A DNA stretch of 5,938 nucleotides from JAZFYD01 sp036443405 (GTDB lineage: Bacteria; Planctomycetota; PLA2), in contig JAZFYD010000130.1 of assembly GCA_036443405.1 (NCBI GenBank), forward strand, positions 1 through 5,938. The letters run 5' to 3'. The stretch's first letter is position 1, and every line of letters begins with the position of its first letter. Position numbers and translations under genes: made by a program. Shown here one piece after another: positions 1-4,899 of this stretch. The notes under the pieces were generated by a model. It was given only the letters and a program-made list of their open reading frames with translations. It was not told the origin of the DNA and did not search any database.

Positions 1-1309
1 TAAACGCCTCCCGCAGCGCGCCGAGTGTAAAAGTGGCGCCGGCGGCCTGCACCTTGTCGATGTCCAGGCGCGCGCGCCGCTTGATCTCCGGCGTCGCGAG
101 TTGCATCTCTTTTCGCCAGGTCTGCACGCCATGGTTGAAAAAGACGATCGAGAAGAACGACTTCGAGTTGACCTTGTTGATCGCGCGCTTGAACTCGTTC
201 TGAGCGACCTCCAGGCGGGTCTTGCCCTTTGTGGCGAGGTCCTCGACCTTCATGCCGGTTGTGACCACGACCTTCTGCTGCGGGATCGGCTCGTTCATGC
301 TGCCGGAGATGTCGATGACAAAGAGGATCTTCTCCGAGCGGATCTGGAGGCCATAAAACCCGTGGCCGACCTTGTCCTTCCATGTCAGCGGCTTCTCGCC
401 CTCGGTTTTCCCGCGCGGTGGAATCTGCTTCTCGACGTCGTGCCACCAGCGCGCCCATACGTCCGCGAACCCGTGCGTTTCGCCGGTCAGTCGCGTGAGC
501 GCTTCCTCGATGTCGTCCTTCAACCGGCCCTTCTCGCCGGCCATCGCGCCGATCAGCGCGGTCACGGCCTCGTTGCCTCCGCCCTTCTCGATGCTCTTCA
601 CAGCCGCCGCGCGCACGCGCCAGTCCGGGTCCTTCATGTACTCGACGAGCGCATCCAGCGCCTCTCTGCGGTGAAACGATGCGAGGGAGCGAACGACCGC
701 AAGACGCACACGCGGCTCGGTGTCCGTCATCATTTTTCGAAGGGTGTCGAACGCGATGCGGGTTGATTTTTCTTCCTGGAGTTGTGCGTGCCAGTGCTTG
801 CACGCAAGCGCGAGCAGCGCGCGGACACGCCAGGACGGATGCTTCTGGAAGTTCCTGAACGCGCGATCGATCGCCTTCGGGTCCCTCAAGCTGCCGAGAG
901 CGGCGGCAAGCACGTCGAAGGATTCGACGGCGTACTTGTGCGTGACGGCCCACTTCCGCACGGCCATCTCTCCCGCTTCCTTCGCAACGCCCTCGCCCTC
1001 GGAATACCCAGCCTTCGCGCCGAACTTGCGTTGCATCGCGATGTGCTTGCGGTACATCGATTCGGTGTAGTCGATGTATGCGCCGTAGCGCGAGGCGATC
1101 TCGGCGATCGGTTTGAGCGCGCCGGAGTGATCCCAGGAACCGAGCCCTTCGAAGTAGCGGTCACGCTCGTCGGCGGCCAGCTTCTCGAATTGGACCTCGA
1201 GCAGCGTCTTGCTGAGCTTCTTGAAGCTCTTCTTCGCATCGTCTGCCGCAGACGAGGGCGCAGCGAAAACGGTGAGGATCAGAAGTAGATAAGGCGCGGT
1301 GCGGTGCAT
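1..1309 (-). CDS. Secreted HEAT-repeat and von Willebrand factor A (VWA) domain protein, partial (C-terminus off the left edge)
   Basis: The gene starts at ATG 1309-1307 and stays open for 436 codons to the window edge, so the C-terminus is missing. Residues 1-21 look like a signal peptide (basic start, hydrophobic LLLILTVFAA, likely cut near SSA-ADD). Residues about 130-275 are HEAT-like helical repeats, with matching cores PSWRVRALLALA (158-169), EPRVRLAVVRSLA (198-210) and PDWRVRAAAVKSI (228-240). A linker LTGETHGFADVWARWW (274-289) leads to a VWA domain from about 326. Its metal-binding MIDAS motif is DISGS (D333, S335, S337), with the distal threonine in GAT (T426). About 25 residues separate DISGSM from the first VWA helix (TRLEVAQ), more than usual. 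Family knowledge suggests an exported protein-binding scaffold using metal-dependent adhesion; the ligand is unknown. It lies 249 bp downstream of the thiolase, across a repeat, so it is probably transcribed separately. No Shine-Dalgarno is seen before the ATG. Confidence 0.9.
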   Translation of the reverse strand, partial: MHRTAPYLLLILTVFAAPSSAADDAKKSFKKLSKTLLEVQFEKLAADERDRYFEGLGSWDHSGALKPIAEIASRYGAYIDYTESMYRKHIAMQRKFGAKAGYSEGEGVAKEAGEMAVRKWAVTHKYAVESFDVLAAALGSLRDPKAIDRAFRNFQKHPSWRVRALLALACKHWHAQLQEEKSTRIAFDTLRKMMTDTEPRVRLAVVRSLASFHRREALDALVEYMKDPDWRVRAAAVKSIEKGGGNEAVTALIGAMAGEKGRLKDDIEEALTRLTGETHGFADVWARWWHDVEKQIPPRGKTEGEKPLTWKDKVGHGFYGLQIRSEKILFVIDISGSMNEPIPQQKVVVTTGMKVEDLATKGKTRLEVAQNEFKRAINKVNSKSFFSIVFFNHGVQTWRKEMQLATPEIKRRARLDIDKVQAAGATFTLGALREAF

Positions 1310-1315
1310 CCGACG

Positions 1316-1321
1316 ATTTTA
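1316..1321 (-). promoter_or_regulatory. Candidate -10 hexamer TAAAAT of the VWA gene, leaderless position
   Basis: TAAAAT matches the bacterial -10 consensus at 5 of 6 positions and ends 6 bases before the ATG at 1309, so a transcript would begin at or next to the start codon. The hexamer 17 bases further upstream, CTGAGG (1344-1339), is only a weak -35. No Shine-Dalgarno lies in front of this ATG. The call is inferred from spacing alone. Confidence 0.4.
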
Positions 1322-1328
1322 CATTCCA

Positions 1329-1339
1329 GACAGGCTGTC
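1329..1339. promoter_or_regulatory. Short palindrome GACAG-G-CTGTC upstream of the VWA gene
   Basis: Two perfect 5-base half-sites surround one central base, 20 bp ahead of the ATG and inside the would-be spacer between -35 and -10. The position suits a repressor operator, but an 11-base palindrome can arise by chance and no regulator gene is nearby. Confidence 0.15.
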
Positions 1340-1430
1340 CTCAGAAAGGACGAAGACCCCCGACCAAGCGCCCAAGCTCGCGGTGTATAGCGGGCCCCCA
1401 CGCCGATCCGGACCGCACCCCTGAAAAAGC

Positions 1431-1551
1431 AAGAATAACCACAGAGACACGAGGCCTGCCACCTTCGAAGTGAAGAGGGACTAGGGGATTGGAGCCCCGG
1501 CGGAATGCGCCGGAACGCCTCCGTGTCTCGGTGCCTCTGTGGTTCGTTCTT
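1431..1551. repeat. Palindromic intergenic repeat of the 'CCACAGAG' type, about 121 bp
   Basis: The ends are an imperfect inverted repeat: 1431-1450 pairs with 1531-1551, sharing AAGAA and AACCACAGAG, with 18 of 21 aligned columns identical. The right arm continues as a slipped second copy (GAGACACGGAGGC against GAGACACGAGGC on the left). Inside are the palindrome CTTCGAAG (1463-1470) and a perfect 6-bp hairpin, CCGGCG / CGCCGG, with loop GAATG (1497-1513). Read as protein, the arm gives the NHRGTET string seen as spurious translation in many GC-rich genomes, which suggests a dispersed non-coding element; copy number cannot be seen here. It begins 8 bp past the thiolase stop. On the minus strand the outer stem is followed after two bases by T5 (1428-1424), so it may also end thiolase transcription, although the roughly 80-base loop is long for a classical terminator. 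Confidence 0.7.
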
Positions 1552-1558
1552 CCGCCGC

Positions 1559-2716
1559 CTATTCGAGGGTGAAGGAGGCGGCGACGCCCAGGCCGCCGCT
1601 CACGCACAGGGTCGCGAGGCCCTTTTTCACGCCGTGGCGCTCCATCGCGTGCAGCAGCGTCACCACGATGCGGGCGCCGGTGCAGCCGATGGGATGGCCC
1701 AGCGCGATCGAGCCGCCGTGCACGTTGAGCTTTTCCCGGTCGAACCCGAGTTCCTTCTCGCACGCGATGACCTGGGCCGCGAACGCCTCGTTCAGCTCGA
1801 TCAACCCGAAGTCCTCGAGCGAATCGCCGGTGCGCTCGAGCAGCGCGGCCACTGCCGGCACCGGCCCGATGCCCATGACCTTCGGATCGACGCCGGAGAC
1901 GGTGTAGTCGTCAAACCACGCGAGCGGCGTCCAGCCCTTCTCGCGCACGAGCGACTCCGAGGCCAGAAAGACGGCAGCCGCGCCGTCGGTGATGCCGGAG
2001 CTGTTGCCCGCGTGGACCGTGCCGTTGTCGCGGAACACGGGCGGGAGTTTGCCGATCTTTTCGAGGGACGAACCGGGCCGCGGGTGCTCGTCCTTTTCGA
2101 TGATGCCCTTTTTGGTTTCGACCGGAACGATTTCGTTGTCGAACGCGCCGGCTTCGATCGCGGCCGCGGCCTTGGCTTGCGAATCGAGCGCGAACTGGTC
2201 CTGCTCGGTCCGCGAGATCTCGTACTGATCTGCCAGCGTCTCAGCGGTCGCGCCCATGAGCTGGTCGGAGAGCGGGCAGTGAAACCCGTCCTGGTACATG
2301 CCGTCGATCAGCTTCTTGCTTCCCAACCGGTAGCCGGTGCGCATGCGGTCGAGCAGGAACGGCACACCGCTCATCGACTCGACGCCGCCCGCGATGACCG
2401 CGCTCGCGCGCCCCAGTTGGATCTGCTCCGCCGCGAGGCCGATCGCCTTGAGGCCGGATCCGCACGCCATGTTGAGCGTGTGTGCGACCGTCGTCTGCGG
2501 CAGTCCTGCGCCGATCGCGACCTGGCGAGCGGGGTTGGGCCCCTGTCCCGCCTGGCGCGCGCAGCCGAAGATCAACTCCTGAACATCGGTGTCCAGCCCA
2601 TCGATCAGCGGCCGAACGACCGCCGCGCCCAAGTCGGCAACGGAGAGTTTGCTGAGCCCGCCGAGATACTTCCCGATGGGTGTCCTAAACGCACGAACAA
2701 CGGCAACACGTTCCAT
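1559..2716 (-). CDS. Thiolase, probable acetyl-CoA C-acetyltransferase (complete)
   Basis: This 385-residue protein has the usual thiolase length (about 390). Thiolases join two acyl-CoAs to a 3-ketoacyl-CoA, or cleave one, in the cytoplasm. The acylated nucleophile is C85 in NMACGSG (82-88). NEAF is at 309-312, the catalytic histidine H341 in GHPIGCTGAR, and the second cysteine C371 in CVSGGLG (371-377). Other hallmarks are NPARQ (61-65), AGGVESMS (109-116) and AGNSSGITDGAAAV (236-249). It resembles AtoB/PhaA biosynthetic thiolases, but GHPIGCTGAR also occurs in degradative ones, so substrate length is uncertain. CVSGGLG has serine where CxGGGxG is usual. ATG 2716-2714 is chosen because homology starts at MERVAVVRAFRTP; longer in-frame forms would run into the divergent gene. 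It stands alone: no PHA synthase, reductase or acyl-CoA dehydrogenase is adjacent. No Shine-Dalgarno is visible. Confidence 0.95.
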   Translation of the reverse strand: MERVAVVRAFRTPIGKYLGGLSKLSVADLGAAVVRPLIDGLDTDVQELIFGCARQAGQGPNPARQVAIGAGLPQTTVAHTLNMACGSGLKAIGLAAEQIQLGRASAVIAGGVESMSGVPFLLDRMRTGYRLGSKKLIDGMYQDGFHCPLSDQLMGATAETLADQYEISRTEQDQFALDSQAKAAAAIEAGAFDNEIVPVETKKGIIEKDEHPRPGSSLEKIGKLPPVFRDNGTVHAGNSSGITDGAAAVFLASESLVREKGWTPLAWFDDYTVSGVDPKVMGIGPVPAVAALLERTGDSLEDFGLIELNEAFAAQVIACEKELGFDREKLNVHGGSIALGHPIGCTGARIVVTLLHAMERHGVKKGLATLCVSGGLGVAASFTLE

Positions 2717-2723
2717 TCGAGCG

Positions 2724-2729
2724 ATGATA
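2724..2729 (-). promoter_or_regulatory. Candidate -10 hexamer TATCAT of the thiolase gene, leaderless position
   Basis: TATCAT matches the -10 consensus at 5 of 6 positions. It is followed by seven bases (CGCTCGA) and then the ATG at 2716, placing the expected transcript start at the start codon. No convincing -35 is found at 16 to 18 bp. The absence of a Shine-Dalgarno agrees with a leaderless mRNA. Confidence 0.4.
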
Positions 2730-2734
2730 CCGCT

Positions 2735-2765
2735 GAGGCCAAACCCCGGCCCTGGCCTCGGCCTC
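2735..2765. repeat. GAGGCC / GGCCTC inverted repeat with a tandem second copy
   Basis: GAGGCC (2735-2740) can pair with GGCCTC at 2754-2759, or with the tandem copy at 2760-2765. It lies just upstream of the candidate thiolase -10. It could be a protein-binding site, or an RNA hairpin if transcription starts further upstream. It may also simply reflect local GC-rich composition. Confidence 0.25.
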
Positions 2766-2774
2766 GGCACCGGA

Positions 2775-2823
2775 CCCCATCCTCCCGTACCCCCGACCAC
2801 CGCCCCTTCCCCCCCACGGCCCC
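2775..2823 (-). other. G-tract cluster with G-quadruplex potential (minus strand) in the divergent promoter region
   Basis: Six C-runs on the plus strand (2775-2778, 2784-2786, 2790-2794, 2803-2806, 2809-2815, 2820-2823) give G-runs on the minus strand. Splitting the C7 run into two triplets yields four G3+ tracts across 2803-2823 with loops of 2, 1 and 4 bases, which satisfies the standard quadruplex pattern. Together with the two flanking start regions this accounts for the 123-bp gap between the divergent genes; no ORF or RNA gene is seen there. Confidence 0.45.
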
Positions 2824-2826
2824 TGT

Positions 2827-2832
2827 TAGCCT
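2827..2832 (+). promoter_or_regulatory. Weak candidate -10 TAGCCT of the plus-strand gene, leaderless position
   Basis: TAGCCT keeps only the three most conserved -10 bases (TANNNT). It is followed by seven bases (CTGCCTC) and the GTG at 2840. No -35 is recognisable in the C-rich sequence upstream. On its own this would be ignored; it is listed because its spacing matches the two better candidates in the window. Confidence 0.25.
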
Positions 2833-2839
2833 CTGCCTC

Positions 2840-3451
2840 GTGCGAAGGCTCAGCAACGTCGCCGCGGTTTGCATCGCACTCATTGGCGGAATCGCATTCG
2901 CGGCGCTCCTGACGGTCGACAAGGCGCAGAAGATCGTCGACGACTATCAGGCCGAAAAGCACCGCCTCGCCGGCGCCTTCCAAGCCTTGGACGTGCAGTT
3001 CCCCGTGCCCGTCGGCGAGGCGTTACAGGCCGACCGAATCGAGGCGTTTCTGGTCGTGCGGATCGCGGTGGCGGACCTGCTCGACGCACGTGGCGGAGTC
3101 GAGAGTGGCGCGATCTCCATCCTCAAGACACGCATGGAATTGCTCGACACGCTGCTTGAGGAACTCAAGACGGCCAAGATGTCCCGTACGGAGTACAAGA
3201 ACATCACGTATCGACTTTGGGCGCTCTTCGCCCGCGGAAGCGAACCGAACGCGGACGGTCCGATGTCCCAGCTGAACCTCGCGTGGCGCGCGGCGCTCAA
3301 GAAAGGGCGCGCGCGCGACCGTATCACGCTGCCCGGGCCGGCAGCTTCCATCGCCGACTTCGAGCGCGACCTGATCTACTCCAACGGCGAGGCCCTCGAG
3401 GATTCGATGGCCGGCGATTGGGTGATGAGCCTGTTGAAGGATCTCGACTAG
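2840..3451 (+). CDS. Small membrane-anchored or exported protein of unknown function
   Basis: The 203-residue protein starts at GTG 2840-2842, the first plausible start giving a typical basic-hydrophobic N-terminus (RR, then hydrophobic 7-26, ending AFAALLTV). I see no lipobox and no clear cleavage site, so it is probably an N-terminal membrane anchor with the rest outside the cytoplasmic membrane. The remainder is mostly predicted helix: residues 27-50, a PVPVGEALQADRIEAFLVVR stretch (56-75), then helices at about 92-112 and 115-131 (MSRTEYKNITYRLWALF). This recalls uncharacterised exported proteins with a 'ranks-a-variable, EFL-vR ... MS-xEY' layout, but I cannot name the family. No catalytic motif is visible. 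It is divergent from the thiolase and converges on the DUF4340 gene with a 4-bp overlap of stop codons. The reading frame is open far upstream (to 1505), antisense to the thiolase, so automatic calls may place the start too early. Confidence 0.8.
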   Translation: MRRLSNVAAVCIALIGGIAFAALLTVDKAQKIVDDYQAEKHRLAGAFQALDVQFPVPVGEALQADRIEAFLVVRIAVADLLDARGGVESGAISILKTRMELLDTLLEELKTAKMSRTEYKNITYRLWALFARGSEPNADGPMSQLNLAWRAALKKGRARDRITLPGPAASIADFERDLIYSNGEALEDSMAGDWVMSLLKDLD

Positions 3452-4899
3452 CCGGGTTCGTCCGACTTTTCCGGCTCGGTCTTTTCGGGCTCTGTCGCCT
3501 CCGGTTCCGACTTCTCGGGTTCGTCTTCGGACTTTTCCTCTTCGGGTTCGTCCGTCGTCTCTTCCTTCTTCTCGTCGCCGCCAGGCTCTTCGCTGACCTC
3601 GTCCTTCGCCTCGCCCTCGTCGTCCTTCTCGGCGTCGTCTTCCTTTTCCGCCTCGTCTTCCTTCTTGGCGCCGTCGATCCCCTCGTCCTTCTCCTCTTGC
3701 TTGAGAATCAGGTCGTCGAGTTTCTTGTCGATGTCGTTGAGCACCCAGTCGCGCACTAAGAAAACGTACTTCTCGCGCCAACCGTTGGCCTCGTCCTGCG
3801 GATCACTCGAAACCGTGATCGCGTAGAAGTCCTTCATCTCCGCCTCGCCCTTTTCGTTGTCGAAGCTGTGCGGCCGCTGGATCTTCTTGCCGACGGTCAG
3901 CACGTAGAGCAGGGTTTCGTACGTCGGTTCCGGCATTTTCTCTTCGGGTTTTTTGCCGTCACCGTCGTCGTCCTCGCCGTCGTCGGAGTCCTTGTCCTCG
4001 GCACCGTCCTCGTCGGCGTCCTTGGACTCGATGACCTTCCTCGCCGTGATCGCGATCGTGATGGACGGTTTGTCCATCCCCCACTCGGAGCCGATCTCGT
4101 CCTTGAGGCCGACCACGTCCATCAGCGAGAGGTACTTCACCCGCGAGACGAGGCCGTCCACCGCGTCGGTGTCCGCACGCTGGGGCTCCTTGCCGCCGGT
4201 CAGAAGTTGCCACTCGTCCGGCCCGGTCTTCTTCATGACCGCGTCGACATCATCATGCTTAAGGTGCACTTCCGTCGCGTCGATGTCGCCGAGGTTCCAG
4301 ATCTCGGCCTCGACCCAATCGCCGACGTTTTGGATGTAGTTGTTCCAGGCGAATCCGGAGCTGCCCGTGTTCCACGGTTGGCTCGGATCGGGCGCTCGGT
4401 CGCGGTCCCTCGTCAGAATGGTGCGCGTGCGGTAGACGTCGTCCTCACCGTCCTTGCTTACGAAGAAGTGCTGGTAGGAGCCCTTGGGGTTGGCCCCGAC
4501 GCGAAACGCCGCGACCTCATCGGTGCCCGAGTAGAACTTGACGAGGCGGCCGAACTTCCCGGTGCGCGTGCTCTCTTGCAGCGCGGCACTCGAGCCGGTG
4601 TTGTTCTCGGCACGCATGTTGTAGACCGCGTCGAGCAGCCGCTCCGCGATGTCCTGCTTGACGGGATAACCGCCCGCCGACGCGAGCAGCCATTCGCCGC
4701 CCGGGCGCTCGTAGACGATTTTCGTCTGCGCCCAGCCGCCTTCGATCTCGATTCGATCGACCGCTTCCTTGTTGAAGTCGCGGAACATGCGCTCCGCAAC
4801 GACGGTTGTTTCGTCGCCGTCGCCCAAGCCGCCTTGCACGGCCCAGACAGCCAGCATGCCGCCCAAAACGACAATCAGGATCAAGTTGGTGCGGTTCAC
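3448..4899 (-). CDS. DUF4340 domain protein of a Gld-type ABC transporter locus, with acidic insert and tail
   Basis: The 483-residue protein starts at GTG 4899-4897, overlapping the upstream stop as GTGA, behind a good Shine-Dalgarno. Residues 5-21 (NLILIVVLGGMLAVWAV) are one membrane anchor. The rest should face the periplasm and carries DUF4340 features: DFNKEAVDRIEIE (41-53), a GEWLL strand (68-72) and the YPVKQDIAERLLDAV helix (78-92), typical of this family downstream of GldG. The fold is interrupted at 291-325 by an acidic insert (DEDGAEDKDSDDGEDDDGDG) between strand TIAITARKVI and strand YETLLYVLTVG. From about 400 to the end it is an acidic, lysine-containing, low-complexity tail ending in EPEK-like repeats. 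DUF4340 proteins are non-enzymatic auxiliary components of unknown exact role. The tail is coded by a purine-rich mRNA stretch and overlaps the convergent gene by 4 bp. Confidence 0.88.
   Translation of the reverse strand: MNRTNLILIVVLGGMLAVWAVQGGLGDGDETTVVAERMFRDFNKEAVDRIEIEGGWAQTKIVYERPGGEWLLASAGGYPVKQDIAERLLDAVYNMRAENNTGSSAALQESTRTGKFGRLVKFYSGTDEVAAFRVGANPKGSYQHFFVSKDGEDDVYRTRTILTRDRDRAPDPSQPWNTGSSGFAWNNYIQNVGDWVEAEIWNLGDIDATEVHLKHDDVDAVMKKTGPDEWQLLTGGKEPQRADTDAVDGLVSRVKYLSLMDVVGLKDEIGSEWGMDKPSITIAITARKVIESKDADEDGAEDKDSDDGEDDDGDGKKPEEKMPEPTYETLLYVLTVGKKIQRPHSFDNEKGEAEMKDFYAITVSSDPQDEANGWREKYVFLVRDWVLNDIDKKLDDLILKQEEKDEGIDGAKKEDEAEKEDDAEKDDEGEAKDEVSEEPGGDEKKEETTDEPEEEKSEDEPEKSEPEATEPEKTEPEKSDEPG
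3450..3486 (+). terminator. Weak candidate terminator of the plus-strand gene, inside the DUF4340 tail
   Basis: AGCCGG (3450-3455) pairs perfectly with CCGGCT (3471-3476) around a 15-base loop, starting within the plus-strand stop codon. A short T4 run follows at 3482-3485. The long loop, 6-base stem and 5-base gap before the T-run make it weak, and the sequence is also coding on the other strand. Confidence 0.2.

Noticed and set aside
101..1288. Plus-strand frames antisense to the VWA gene
   Set aside because: The minus strand encodes a signal peptide, HEAT repeats and an intact MIDAS. The plus frames are compositional shadows.
1497..1513. CCGGCG / CGCCGG hairpin as an intrinsic terminator
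   Set aside because: Neither side is followed by a T-run. Termination, if any, is better placed at the outer stem followed by T5 at 1428-1424.
1341..1763. 140-codon minus-strand frame containing an NHRGTET string
   Set aside because: It spans the palindromic repeat and the 3' end of the thiolase in another frame. This is the typical spurious translation of such repeats.
1505..2839. Long open plus-strand frame running in frame into the plus-strand gene (648 codons in total)
   Set aside because: The first 445 codons are antisense to a thiolase with all catalytic motifs and give an Arg/Ala/Asp-rich sequence without domain features. The true start is the GTG before the hydrophobic anchor.
2717..2983. 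N-terminal extension of the thiolase by 89 residues
   Set aside because: The extension is low-complexity and would overlap the divergent gene antisense. Thiolase homology and the usual family length begin at ATG 2716.
3480..3720. CT-rich repetitive-looking stretch on the plus strand as a microsatellite or CRISPR-like array
   Set aside because: There are no regular units or spacers. It is the coding sequence of the acidic Glu/Asp/Lys tail.
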